From positions 121,232-185,231 of the forward strand of contig CBDFHU010000072.1 in assembly GCA_965247375.1 (NCBI GenBank): a stretch of DNA of 64,000 bases, given 5' to 3'. Source of the DNA: Arsenicibacter sp965247375 (GTDB lineage: Bacteria > Bacteroidota > Bacteroidia > Cytophagales > Spirosomataceae). The notes beneath the pieces are model-generated. The model was given only the letters and a program-made list of their open reading frames with translations, ran no database searches and was not told the origin of the DNA. Every line of letters starts with the position of its first letter. Within the stretch, counting starts at the first letter, position 1. Positions 16,840-25,280 of this stretch are shown one piece after another. The position numbers were made by a program, and so were the translations under genes.

Positions 16840-17730
16840 TTACTTCTGTTTAAACTGAATCGGAATATTATAGCTGACCGCTACCGGTTTGCCGTCCTGG
16901 CTGCCAGGCTTCCATTTGGGCATTTTGGCAACTAAGCGTATCGCCGCTTCATCACATCCGAACCCAAGGCCTTTGAGGACTTTAACATCATGGATACCAC
17001 CTTCCTTATCGACCACAAAATTCAGATATACTTTACCCTCAACGCCGGCTAACCGGGCAGGCTCAGGGTATTTCAGATTATTATTTACGTATGCAGACAA
17101 TGCCTTCATACCGCCCACAAACTCCGGCTGATGCTCTACAACCGTAAAGACATCTTTCCGCGTTTCAATAACAGTCATCGTAGACTTAGGGGCTTCCTCG
17201 TCAATATCTAAAGGCCCTTCTGTTACCGTATTTTTCCCCAAAGTAATAACGAACATACTGGATTTACTCACCAGGACACGCCGTGACGGAAAGCCCTGAA
17301 ATGATATTTCCAGCTCTGACTTAGCCTGTCCTTTCGGCAGATTGAGGATAAATCTGCCATTAGCGTCAGTAGTAGTGCCTCTTTGCAAGCCGGTCAGCAC
17401 AATATTCGCTCCCGGTAACGGCTTACCTTCGGGATCCACTATTTTCCCCTTAACAACCGCCGGTTCATTGGACGGTGTTTCCACGACCGCTTCACGGCCC
17501 GAGCCTACCAGATCTTTTTCCTTCCGGTCGCAGGCAGCCAGGTAGAGCATCGGCAGGGCAACAACCGGCACAATCAGTGCATACCGCCACATGGCCCGTT
17601 TCTGCGTCGGTGCTGTGGTCAGCATCCGGAGCCGCTCTTTCAGCTGCGACGGCGACAAAAAAGCATTCGTTAATTCATAGCCCGGCACAATGTTCGGGTC
17701 TGCCTGCGGATTTTTGGTCTTCATGGTCAA
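16840..17730 (-). CDS. TonB-domain protein with carboxypeptidase-regulatory-like domain (shortened BlaR1-TonB paralogue)
   Basis: A 296-residue envelope protein. It begins with a cytosolic stretch, NAFLSPSQLKERLRMLTT, that matches the juxtamembrane region of the neighbouring BlaR1 fusion (NSFFNKSQLKARITML), then one membrane helix (about 50-66), a carboxypeptidase regulatory-like domain (about 92-165, KGKIVDPEGKPLPGANIVLT) and a C-terminal TonB domain (about 205-296, FVGGMKALSAYVNNNLKYPEPAR and further). TonB domains carry proton-motive energy from the ExbBD complex to outer-membrane receptors. The protein thus looks like the downstream half of a BlaR1-TonB fusion that has lost its M56 protease part. 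It starts 28 bp after the fusion gene's stop codon and is probably the third gene of the blaI operon. Exact start uncertain between M1 and M3. Confidence 0.85.
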   Translation of the reverse strand: MTMKTKNPQADPNIVPGYELTNAFLSPSQLKERLRMLTTAPTQKRAMWRYALIVPVVALPMLYLAACDRKEKDLVGSGREAVVETPSNEPAVVKGKIVDPEGKPLPGANIVLTGLQRGTTTDANGRFILNLPKGQAKSELEISFQGFPSRRVLVSKSSMFVITLGKNTVTEGPLDIDEEAPKSTMTVIETRKDVFTVVEHQPEFVGGMKALSAYVNNNLKYPEPARLAGVEGKVYLNFVVDKEGGIHDVKVLKGLGFGCDEAAIRLVAKMPKWKPGSQDGKPVAVSYNIPIQFKQK

Positions 17731-17758
17731 TGGATGATTTAAGGGTAAGGAATTGATT

Positions 17759-19594
17759 TTATTTCTTTATTTTAAAGCCGGCGTTTTTGGTCTTGATGAT
17801 AATCACACCATCAACGGCCCTTTCACCATAAACCGCCGTTGCTGAGACTCCTTTTATCACGCTGATGCTCTCAATCGTATTCGGGTCCAGCTTTTTCATG
17901 TCAACATCGTCAATTGCTATACCATCCACAAGATAAAGCGGCTGCTTACCGAGCGGGCTAACTCCTCTTAACTGAATGGTTGGCTGTTGAATACCACTGA
18001 AATGACCTGTCCCTTCAACAATCACTTTCCGCTCATCGCCCATCGGGCTCCAGCCGGTAGTGTCTTTGCCGGTTATTTTCCGTCCTTCGCCCTCCAGCAT
18101 AAATTTGATCGGTACTACATATTCCACGTCAACGGGATTACCATTCTGTTTACCCGGATTCCAGCGTGGCATCCCTAAAACCACCCGTAACGCTTCTTCA
18201 TCGCAGCCACTGCCAATGCCCCGTATAACCTGCGGCTGACGTACAGCGCCCGTTTCCGACACAATGAAGCGAATCTGTACCTCACCCTGAACGCCTTTGT
18301 TGTGCGCTTCGGCCGGATAGCGTATGTTCTTAGCCAGGTACTGTCCCAGCGCACCGGTTCCGCCCGGGAAGGTAGGCGCCTCTTCCACAACTGTAAACAC
18401 CTCGTTATTTTTTGTCGTTGTTGCCGGTGACGTAGCGGCCTTAGTCACCGCTTCCGTTTTTGTGGCATAGCCAACTACCACCACTTCGTCCAGCTTTTGC
18501 CGTGCCGGCACCAGTTGTATATTGATCAGCTTACGGCCTTTAACTTCCACCTCGGTCGTACCCAGCCCAACGTAACTGAATACCAGCACGCCGGTATCCG
18601 GTACGTTTTTCAATTCAAACATACCTTCGCCATCGGTTGTGGTGCCGGTTGTTGTTCCTTTGACAATGACGCTTACATTGGCCAGCGCTTTACCCTGCTG
18701 ATTCTTTACCTGCCCCATTACCGGCCCCTCTTGTTTGACTTGTTGCTCAACGAGGGCATTCAATTGATCTTTTGCCGTTGTCATGGCCAGTAAGCCCACG
18801 GCCAGCGGCAGAATTACCAAATATTTACCCAATGCCCAGCGGCTTGTGGATTGTTTCCGTAGCATTGTAATTCTTGCTTTAAGTTGTGATTTATTGAAAA
18901 AGCTATTGGTCAGTCCGTCGGGTTTAACACCAAAGGCATATTCGACCAGATAAGCGGCATATTGCTCATTGGCGGCTTCCTTATCGGCCAGAAACTCGTG
19001 CACCTGCCGGATCGACTGTTTATAGCACCAGACAATCGGATTAAACCAGAATACGGCCTGTAATACCTCAAAAAAGACAACATCCAGGCTATGCCACTGC
19101 CGGATATGCACCAGTTCATGGCGATGGACCGGTTCTGCCTGTGCATCAGACGGGTTCATGACCAGATACCGGAAAAATGAAAACGTCGGTGTCTTCGGGT
19201 CACGCGGCCACACCAGTGTGTAATCATCCATCGGCTGCTGATCGGAGCGGCGGATAAACTGTAGCAGTCCCATCGTCCGTGCTTCGAGCCGCCCCAGCAG
19301 CCACAACGCCAGCAGACCGTAGGCTATCCAGCCAATCAGCTCCCAGTCCGGCCCGGTCGGCTCCGGCTGAATAACGATGGCCGGTAGTGTTGCGACTGCC
19401 ATCGGCAGCGTTACGGTCTGCACTGTATCCTGCGGCAGTTCGATCAGCGGGAGGGCAAACGACGCCAGTACGGAGCCAAGCAGATACGCACGGTTCAGAC
19501 TGAAAAACGTATGCCGCCGCAGGAATAGCCAGTAGCAGGCATAGAACAGGATCAGGAAGAGGTTAGTCCTGAGGATATATTCGAAGATGGTCAT
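17759..19594 (-). CDS. BlaR1-type M56 peptidase fused to carboxypeptidase-regulatory, TonB and plug-like domains
   Basis: A 611-residue multi-domain membrane protein. The N-terminal M56 part has several membrane helices (about 5-50 and 82-105) and a zinc-protease motif, HELVH, at about 180-184 with the downstream EFLADKEA. Next comes the juxtamembrane NSFFNKSQLKARITML and a membrane helix (about 255-272). The outside part holds a carboxypeptidase-regulatory-like domain (MGQVKNQQGKALANVSVIVK, about 293-370), a TonB C-terminal domain (about 405-500) and, last, a segment resembling a TonB-receptor plug (LDPNTIESISVIKGVSATAV and further). BlaR1 relatives sense an envelope signal and cleave their BlaI repressor. 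Here the sensor side is replaced by TonB-linked domains. Its start overlaps the blaI stop by 4 bases. Confidence 0.9.
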   Translation of the reverse strand: MTIFEYILRTNLFLILFYACYWLFLRRHTFFSLNRAYLLGSVLASFALPLIELPQDTVQTVTLPMAVATLPAIVIQPEPTGPDWELIGWIAYGLLALWLLGRLEARTMGLLQFIRRSDQQPMDDYTLVWPRDPKTPTFSFFRYLVMNPSDAQAEPVHRHELVHIRQWHSLDVVFFEVLQAVFWFNPIVWCYKQSIRQVHEFLADKEAANEQYAAYLVEYAFGVKPDGLTNSFFNKSQLKARITMLRKQSTSRWALGKYLVILPLAVGLLAMTTAKDQLNALVEQQVKQEGPVMGQVKNQQGKALANVSVIVKGTTTGTTTDGEGMFELKNVPDTGVLVFSYVGLGTTEVEVKGRKLINIQLVPARQKLDEVVVVGYATKTEAVTKAATSPATTTKNNEVFTVVEEAPTFPGGTGALGQYLAKNIRYPAEAHNKGVQGEVQIRFIVSETGAVRQPQVIRGIGSGCDEEALRVVLGMPRWNPGKQNGNPVDVEYVVPIKFMLEGEGRKITGKDTTGWSPMGDERKVIVEGTGHFSGIQQPTIQLRGVSPLGKQPLYLVDGIAIDDVDMKKLDPNTIESISVIKGVSATAVYGERAVDGVIIIKTKNAGFKIKK

Positions 19595-19962
19595 GGCTCT
19601 TTGGTCTGGTTCAGGAGTTTAATGATTTCATCTGCTTCGCCTAAGCTGACATCCTTTTCCTTCACGAAAAAGGAAACCAGCTTCTTCAGCGAATTATCGA
19701 AGTAATTCGCCATTAGTTGTTCCGTCTGGAAACGACGGTATTGTTCTTCCGTGATCAGCGGAAAGTACTCATGCGTCTTACCATAGGCCGTGTAGCCTAC
19801 CAGCTCTTTTTTTTCCAGTATCCGGATAATGGTTGATACCGTATTATAAGCAGGCTTAGGGTCTGGCAGTTCGGTCAGGACATCCTTCACGAAGCCCCGT
19901 TCTAACCGCCATAAAACGCGCATGATTTCTTCTTCAGCTTTTGTCAGTTCGCGTACTTGCAT
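19591..19962 (-). CDS. blaI: BlaI/MecI/CopY family transcriptional repressor
   Basis: A 123-residue winged-helix repressor. The N-terminal half is the DNA-binding domain: LTKAEEEIMRVLWRLERGFV leads into the recognition helix region KPAYNTVSTIIRILEKKELV, as in BlaI/MecI. The C-terminal helices (LMANYFDNSLKKLVSFFV) mediate dimerisation. In the family the repressor is inactivated by proteolysis by its BlaR1/MecR1 partner, which is the overlapping next gene here. The upstream region holds two ACTAA-N4-TTAGT dyads, the likely operator, so autoregulation of the blaI-blaR1-tonB operon is expected. Confidence 0.94.
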   Translation of the reverse strand: MQVRELTKAEEEIMRVLWRLERGFVKDVLTELPDPKPAYNTVSTIIRILEKKELVGYTAYGKTHEYFPLITEEQYRRFQTEQLMANYFDNSLKKLVSFFVKEKDVSLGEADEIIKLLNQTKEP

Positions 19963-19994
19963 GATTCCTTGTTTGAATTCTGATGTAAAGTTAG

Positions 19995-20028
19995 ACTAAT
20001 AACTTAGTTTTAAAACTAAATGTTTAGT
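19995..20028. promoter_or_regulatory. Tandem BlaI operator dyads upstream of blaI
   Basis: Two identical-format dyads, ACTAA-N4-TTAGT, lie at 19995-20008 and 20015-20028, their centres exactly 20 bp apart (about two helical turns). Between them the inner half-sites form a perfect 16-bp palindrome, TTAGTTTTAAAACTAA (20004-20019). The position, 33-66 bp upstream of the blaI start, fits a repressor site. Assignment to BlaI is inferred from location. Confidence 0.75.
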
Positions 20029-20040
20029 TATTTTTTATAA

Positions 20041-20068
20041 GAAAAAGCCTGACTGTATAAATCAGGCT
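20041..20068 (-). terminator. Terminator of the 20.1-20.6 kb membrane protein gene
   Basis: AGCCTGA (20046-20052) and TCAGGCT (20062-20068) form a stem with a 9-nt loop. Read on the minus strand it is followed by TTTTTC, and it lies directly after the stop codon at 20082. Confidence 0.75.
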
Positions 20069-20081
20069 CATAATCAGCGTA

Positions 20082-20579
20082 TTACCGTAAATATTTCAGA
20101 TTCAGTCCGTACAAAATGGTGAAAATAACGCTGAAAAAGACGCCACCTGAAGAACCGATACCGATAATGCCGCCTACCCAGATGATAGGTATCAGAAAAC
20201 CCAGTACTACGCCGGCTATGTACACATAAAATCCCTGTTTCCGCAGGCTGAACATCAGCCACGCTCCCAGCAGAGTCAGTGCGGCATAAATCAGTTTCGC
20301 AATTCCCAGTTTGCGGATATTTTCTGCTGTCATACCGGCGGAAACGCTGTTCATGATCTTTTCGACGAAGTTAGCCCCTCCGTTATCTTTGATCTTGTCG
20401 GCGGCCTCCCCCATCACCTCCTGTGTGGTTGAGGCGACAAAATCTGCGGACGCAATGGTCGTTATACCATTGTAAAGATCAATTGCGCAGGATACAAAGG
20501 TCAGGATGCACAATATGGTCAGAAACTGTGGCCGTAAGGGAGCAGGCGGCAGTTGTGTAGGGTTTGTTAAAGGTTCCAT
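20082..20579 (-). CDS. Small membrane protein of unknown function
   Basis: A 165-residue protein with a proline-rich cytosolic N-terminus (PTQLPPAPLRPQFL), a first membrane helix (about 20-40), a soluble loop of about 50 residues (VASTTQEVMGEAADKIKDNG) and three further membrane helices (LIYAALTLLGAWLMFSL, YIAGVVLGFLIPIIWVGGII, VFFSVIFTILYGLNL). This helix-loop-three-helix plan occurs in many Bacteroidota hypothetical proteins. I cannot assign a function. It stands alone, with its own terminator, upstream of the blaI operon on the same strand; transcription is separate because the operator and terminator lie between. Confidence 0.7.
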   Translation of the reverse strand: MEPLTNPTQLPPAPLRPQFLTILCILTFVSCAIDLYNGITTIASADFVASTTQEVMGEAADKIKDNGGANFVEKIMNSVSAGMTAENIRKLGIAKLIYAALTLLGAWLMFSLRKQGFYVYIAGVVLGFLIPIIWVGGIIGIGSSGGVFFSVIFTILYGLNLKYLR

Positions 20580-20776
20580 AAACCGGTGATCGTTTTTATG
20601 CTAGTTAATTCGTTTTTTCATGCATTCCGGCAAACCTACCCTTTTTTTTTCGCAGAGGCTTTTTTGCGCTGCTTAAGTCATCATTACTTGTGAATTATTT
20701 TACTTTTTGGTAACTTCACCATAGTATTAAACCCTGCCTTCTTTTTTAAGCATACATTATTCCGTAACTCGTGAAG

Positions 20777-22270
20777 ATGAATTTTGTGAAGTTGTTCCTC
20801 CTCTTTGGCTGGATTTGCGTATTTAGTGTGTCTGCTTCCGCTCAGGTTCTTTCACCACAGCAAGCCCGCGAAGACCTGGCCTTTCTGAAGCAAAAACTGG
20901 ATGCCTTTCATCCCGGCGTCGGCTATTACACGCCCCTTTCCCGCTATGAGTATCTGTACGATTCGCTTTATAATACCTTTACATCGCCAACCGACTATCT
21001 GCGTTTTTTTCACCGGGTTACGCCGCTGGTCAACAGCCTTAAAGACGGGCATACCAATCTGAATCACCGCCGTCAATACATTAATAAACAAACCCTGTAT
21101 ATTCCGTTCTACCTGCGTTCGGTAGATGGCCGGTACTATATTTCCCACAATATGGCGGCTGATACCACGATCCGTCGAGGTGCGGAAATAGTAACAATCA
21201 ATGGCCAAACCATCAAAGACCTGCATCAGATCCTGATGGACTCAGACCATTCCGGTTCCGACGGTGATAATCTGACCGGCCGGCGTCAATGGAGTCTCTA
21301 CCAGTTTGCAGACTATTATCTGGCCTGGTTCGGTTCGGCAGATTCACTGGTGATTACTTACCGGCAACCTGCCGATACGCTCATTCACCGGCAGTCAGTA
21401 AAAGGGGTTACGTTAAGTCAGTTCCGCAGCACATTTTTTAAGCGGTACCGTGCGGAAGCAGACCGCCGTCCGAATCTGTCCGTCCGCATGGTTGATTCGC
21501 TCACCCGTACTGCTGTTCTGCGGGTGTCGACGTTTATGAGTCCTAAAAAGCACGATCCGTTTGAGCTGGCGTTTAAGCGTAAACTGAAAAAGGCATTTAC
21601 TGATATTAAAGCGGCAGGTGTTGAGAACCTCGTTGTTGATTTACAGAACAACGGCGGCGGTCTGGTGCTTAATTCGGCGCGGCTGCTACAGTACTGGATG
21701 CCGGAATCGTACCGGATGATGGAGAAAGAACACATGAAACGGGCTGCCCGCGCCGAGCTTGTTACACGCTGGAACCCATTTTCGATGCTGAATTTCCACC
21801 TTCAGTATAAATCTGACGGCAAGGGCGGTTTTGCGAGCCGTGCGCACAACCGGCTGTTTAGTCCGAAGAAAAAGCTGGCGTTTAAGGGCAATCTGTATTT
21901 CCTGATGAACGGAGCCTCTTTTTCTGCTACCACCTCGGTGCTGGCCAAAAGTCTTAACGCCGGCGTTGGTACGTTCATAGGCGAAGCGTGCGGCGGTGCA
22001 TATTGGGGTGATTTTGCCGGACAGTTCAAAACCATTACGCTGCCGAATTCCCGTTTACAGGTTCGTATTCCCCTCAAAAAGCTCACACACGCTGTTATTG
22101 CTGAAAATGCCAACGGATTTACGGTTGAACCGGATTTCGCCGCACGGCGCACGTACGACGATATTGTCTCCGGTAATGATTTCATGACCCGCAAAGCAAT
22201 CGAACTGATCCGTAAAGGAGCCGTTGCCAGAAAACCAGGTACGTTCCGGTCCTTTCAGGCATCCCGCTAA
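20777..22270 (+). CDS. S41 family (C-terminal processing-like) serine protease, exported
   Basis: A 497-residue protein with a signal peptide (VKLFLLFGWICVFSVSASAQ). The N-terminal helical region (about 25-110) is followed by a short PDZ-like segment (RRGAEIVTINGQTIKDLHQI) and the S41 core: NLVVDLQNNGGGLVLNSARL, then the nucleophile region NGASFSATTSVLAKSL, and GTFIGEACGGAYWGDFAGQF. In S41 proteases the serine works with a lysine; the serine candidate is in FSATT. ATG 20777 was preferred to GTG 20771 because it directly precedes the hydrophobic signal. Members without PDZ-dependent tail recognition in Bacteroidota are often exported and of unknown substrate. It has no co-directional partner nearby. 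Confidence 0.85.
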   Translation: MNFVKLFLLFGWICVFSVSASAQVLSPQQAREDLAFLKQKLDAFHPGVGYYTPLSRYEYLYDSLYNTFTSPTDYLRFFHRVTPLVNSLKDGHTNLNHRRQYINKQTLYIPFYLRSVDGRYYISHNMAADTTIRRGAEIVTINGQTIKDLHQILMDSDHSGSDGDNLTGRRQWSLYQFADYYLAWFGSADSLVITYRQPADTLIHRQSVKGVTLSQFRSTFFKRYRAEADRRPNLSVRMVDSLTRTAVLRVSTFMSPKKHDPFELAFKRKLKKAFTDIKAAGVENLVVDLQNNGGGLVLNSARLLQYWMPESYRMMEKEHMKRAARAELVTRWNPFSMLNFHLQYKSDGKGGFASRAHNRLFSPKKKLAFKGNLYFLMNGASFSATTSVLAKSLNAGVGTFIGEACGGAYWGDFAGQFKTITLPNSRLQVRIPLKKLTHAVIAENANGFTVEPDFAARRTYDDIVSGNDFMTRKAIELIRKGAVARKPGTFRSFQASR

Positions 22271-22356
22271 TTTTTTGGTTTGAAATAAATCCGTTGTTTC
22301 ATAAGTTTGGCCTGATGAACTGATCACTTTTATCTTAACACATCAATTTTTAGTTA

Positions 22357-22899
22357 GTGTACTGCATCGTAGACGTTGAAACCACGGGGGGTGTCCCCGG
22401 CCCTTCGCGGCTTACCGAAATCGCCATGATTCGTCATGATGGCCATCAAGTGGTCGACACGTTTCACACCTTACTGAACCCCGGCTGCCCGATTCCGCCG
22501 TTTATCTGCCGCTTAACCGGCATTACCGATGCGATGGTCGAGCATGCGCCAACCTTTGATCAGGTTGCGCGGCAGGTACTTGATTTATCTGCCGATGCCA
22601 TTTTTGTGGCCCATAACGCCAGTTTTGACTTTGGTTTCTTACAGAAAGAACTCGGCTGGCTCGAACAGCCTTTTCTGCGCCGTACGCTTTGCACAGTTCG
22701 GCTGAGCCGGAAGATCTTCCCGGGATATAATTCATATAGTCTGGGAAATATCTGCGAAAGTCTGGCGATTCCTGTCTCCAACCGACACCGTGCCATGGGA
22801 GATGCGCTGGCTACCACTAAGCTGTTTGAGCTCCTGCTGGCAAATGATCACCTCGGCATTATACCACGTCCACAGCTGGTAACGCCACCACTTAACTAG
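22357..22899 (+). CDS. DnaQ-like 3'-5' exonuclease (DEDDh family)
   Basis: A 180-residue single-domain exonuclease. All three exo motifs are visible: Exo I DVETTGG (D6, E8), Exo II HNASFDFGFL with the catalytic Asp, and Exo III HRAMGDALAT with the general-base His and last Asp of the DEDDh type. It resembles the epsilon proofreading domain of DNA polymerase III and small RNase T-like enzymes. There is no C-terminal helicase or GIY-YIG domain as in UvrC fusions. The start codon is GTG at 22357 (MYCIVDVETTGG); no ATG is available upstream of the motif. It is 56 bp upstream of an oxidoreductase gene on the same strand. Which of the possible substrates (DNA proofreading, RNA trimming) applies is not visible. 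Confidence 0.9.
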   Translation: MYCIVDVETTGGVPGPSRLTEIAMIRHDGHQVVDTFHTLLNPGCPIPPFICRLTGITDAMVEHAPTFDQVARQVLDLSADAIFVAHNASFDFGFLQKELGWLEQPFLRRTLCTVRLSRKIFPGYNSYSLGNICESLAIPVSNRHRAMGDALATTKLFELLLANDHLGIIPRPQLVTPPLN

Positions 22900-22955
22900 A
22901 TTTCTTCAACAGTTCTGCCGGTGTCCGGTTTTTTAAGAAACTGATTACCGACATC

Positions 22956-24074
22956 ATGCAAGAGAATAAAAAAGAATTCGGACTGGGGGTGATTGGCATG
23001 GGCGGCTTTGGTCTGTTTGCCACACAACACTTTCTCCAGATTCCCGGTACCCGTCTTGTGGCCATTGCCGGCACCAACCGTGAGGGAGCCAAGGCCGCTG
23101 CCGAACGTTTCGGGGCAGTGCATCTAGAGAGCCTGGACGATTTAGTAGCGCATCCGGATGTTTCGATTGTGTACATTGCCACGCCTCCGTTTCTACATTA
23201 TCAGCAAGCGCTGCTGGCACTTCAGGCCGGAAAACATGTCATCTGTGAGAAACCACTGGCCGTTACGGCCGAACAAGGCTATGAGTTGGTTACCCTGGCA
23301 GCTGAAAAAAACCTGTTAATGATTACGAATCTCATGCAACGGTATAATCCGATGTTTGAGCGCGTCCGGCACCTGATCGACAAACAGCTTCTGGGTTTAC
23401 CCCTACATGGCTACTTCGAAAATTATGCTGCCGATGAAGGGTTAACCGCAGAACACTGGTTCTGGGACCGGTCGAAAAGCGGCGGTATTTTTATTGAGCA
23501 TGGTGTTCATTTTTTCGACTTATTCGAGGGCTGGCTCGGGCCGGGTCAGGTCGTCTCAGCCCAATCGGTCAAACGCCCCGGCACGGATATCGAAGAGCAG
23601 GTTAACTGTACAGTTGTTTACGGTGGTGTTACCGTTAATTTTTATCACGGCTTTACTCAACCCGGACGAATGGACCGGCAGGAAATGCGTATTCTGTTTG
23701 AGCGCGGTGATATTACTCTACATGAATGGGTGCCAACCCGGATTACCATCCGCTGCCTTGCCGATGAAGCGACTACCCGCGCGCTGATGGACTTATTTCC
23801 AGGCGCGCGTCTTGACGTCAGTGCCAGTTATGGCGGCATTGACCGCAAAACCCGGGGCCGTCACAAAGACATTGATGCCTGGCAGCAAATCAGCATCTCG
23901 TATGGACATGATCAGCAAAAAATGCACCTCTATGGTGAGCTGTTACGACACATGTTCACTGACCAGACCAATTATCTGCATGATCCGGCGGCACACCGGA
24001 AAATAACAGAACAAAACGGATTACAGTCATTACTTACAGCCATCGACGCCGCACGGCTCGCAAAACAACAATAA
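22956..24074 (+). CDS. Gfo/Idh/MocA family oxidoreductase
   Basis: A 372-residue NAD(P)-dependent dehydrogenase. The N-terminal Rossmann domain has the dinucleotide motif GVIGMGGFG (about 9-17) and the family hallmark CEKPLAV (about 97-103), with the lysine of the active site. The C-terminal alpha/beta domain holds SGGIFIEHGVHFFDL, in which the DxxxH-like region of this family is modified to GVHFFD. These enzymes oxidise or reduce sugars, inositols or related metabolites; the substrate is not predictable. It has a bidirectional terminator downstream shared with gmd. The conserved N-terminus supports ATG 22956. Confidence 0.9.
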   Translation: MQENKKEFGLGVIGMGGFGLFATQHFLQIPGTRLVAIAGTNREGAKAAAERFGAVHLESLDDLVAHPDVSIVYIATPPFLHYQQALLALQAGKHVICEKPLAVTAEQGYELVTLAAEKNLLMITNLMQRYNPMFERVRHLIDKQLLGLPLHGYFENYAADEGLTAEHWFWDRSKSGGIFIEHGVHFFDLFEGWLGPGQVVSAQSVKRPGTDIEEQVNCTVVYGGVTVNFYHGFTQPGRMDRQEMRILFERGDITLHEWVPTRITIRCLADEATTRALMDLFPGARLDVSASYGGIDRKTRGRHKDIDAWQQISISYGHDQQKMHLYGELLRHMFTDQTNYLHDPAAHRKITEQNGLQSLLTAIDAARLAKQQ

Positions 24075-24107
24075 AAAAGCCGCTCCGGTCCGGAGCGGCT
24101 TTTGTTT
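24073..24107. terminator. Bidirectional terminator between the oxidoreductase and gmd
   Basis: AAAAGCCGCTCC and GGAGCGGCTTTT form a near-perfect GC-rich stem with a tiny loop, flanked by A and T runs on both sides, between two convergent genes. Confidence 0.9.
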
Positions 24108-24121
24108 ATAGCCAAAAGCGT

Positions 24122-25234
24122 TTATTCAAAGTAATTCAGTACGCGGTGACCGCTTTTCTCCAGAATCTGATCTTTCTGGAACAATTTAAGGTCAGCCGAT
24201 ACCATGTCTTCAACCAGTCCTTTCAAATCGTATTTAGGTTTCCAGTTGAGTTTCGTCATGGCCTTTGTAGGATCACCCAGCAACAGGTCAACCTCAGTCG
24301 GGCGGAAATACCGTTCATCGATACAGACCACTTCTTTTCCTGCTTCAAGTTGATAAGCCGGATTCGTCGATTTTACGACAATGCCTTTTTCATCAACGCC
24401 GGTTCCTTTAAACTCCAGTTCAATGCCAACCTCGGCAAATGCCATCCGCACAAAATCACGGATATGTGTTGTTTGGCCTGTTGCGATGACGAAATCTTCA
24501 GGCGTGTCCTGTTGCAGGATCAGGTACATTGCCTCAACATAATCCTTTGCATGACCCCAGTCGCGCTGTGCATCAAGGTTACCCAGATACACTTTATCCT
24601 GTAAGCCAAGCGCAATACGCGCAACGGCCCGGGTAATTTTACGGGTTACGAAGGTTTCCCCGCGTAATGGTGATTCGTGATTAAACAAAATCCCGTTACA
24701 GGCGTACATGTTATAGGCTTCACGGTAGTTGACCGTAATCCAGTAACCATATAATTTAGCAACCGCGTAAGGCGAACGGGGGTAGAAGGGTGTTGTCTCC
24801 GACTGGGCATGGCCTTGTACACCGCCGTAAAGCTCCGACGTTGATGCCTGATAAATCCGCGTTTTTTCGGTTAACCCCAACAGACGGACTGCTTCCAGAA
24901 TACGTAATGTACCGATGCCATCCACCTGTGCGGTATATTCCGGTTCATCAAAACTCACCCGTACATGCGACATTGCCCCCAGATTGTAGATTTCATCCGG
25001 CTGCACTTCCTGTATAATACGGATTATGTTGGTTGAGTCGGCTAAATCACCATAGTGCAAATGGAACCGGACATTCTGGTCATGTGGGTCTTCATATAAG
25101 TGATCAATCCGGTTGGTATTAAACAACGAACTCCGCCGTTTGATCCCATGGACTTCATATCCTTTTTCGAGGAGTAACTCTGCTAAATAGGCCCCATCCT
25201 GGCCAGTGATTCCGGTGATAAGCGCTTTTTTCAT
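24122..25234 (-). CDS. gmd: GDP-mannose 4,6-dehydratase
   Basis: A 370-residue short-chain dehydrogenase/epimerase-type enzyme that converts GDP-mannose to GDP-4-keto-6-deoxymannose, the first committed step to GDP-fucose and other deoxy sugars for surface polysaccharides. Visible features are the nucleotide motif GITGQDGAYLAELLLEKGYE (about 7-26), HGIKRRSS for NADP binding, the STSELYG catalytic Thr/Ser-Glu region, and the YxxxK motif in SPYAVAKLYG. The segment ILFNHESPLRGETFVTRKIT is highly specific for Gmd. The usual partner, GDP-fucose synthase (fcl), is not adjacent, so that step must be encoded elsewhere or another deoxy sugar is made. Confidence 0.97.
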   Translation of the reverse strand: MKKALITGITGQDGAYLAELLLEKGYEVHGIKRRSSLFNTNRIDHLYEDPHDQNVRFHLHYGDLADSTNIIRIIQEVQPDEIYNLGAMSHVRVSFDEPEYTAQVDGIGTLRILEAVRLLGLTEKTRIYQASTSELYGGVQGHAQSETTPFYPRSPYAVAKLYGYWITVNYREAYNMYACNGILFNHESPLRGETFVTRKITRAVARIALGLQDKVYLGNLDAQRDWGHAKDYVEAMYLILQQDTPEDFVIATGQTTHIRDFVRMAFAEVGIELEFKGTGVDEKGIVVKSTNPAYQLEAGKEVVCIDERYFRPTEVDLLLGDPTKAMTKLNWKPKYDLKGLVEDMVSADLKLFQKDQILEKSGHRVLNYFE

Positions 25235-25280
25235 TGACTTTAACTTAGCTCAACGAGTCTGTTAAACCCGCCTGACAAAT

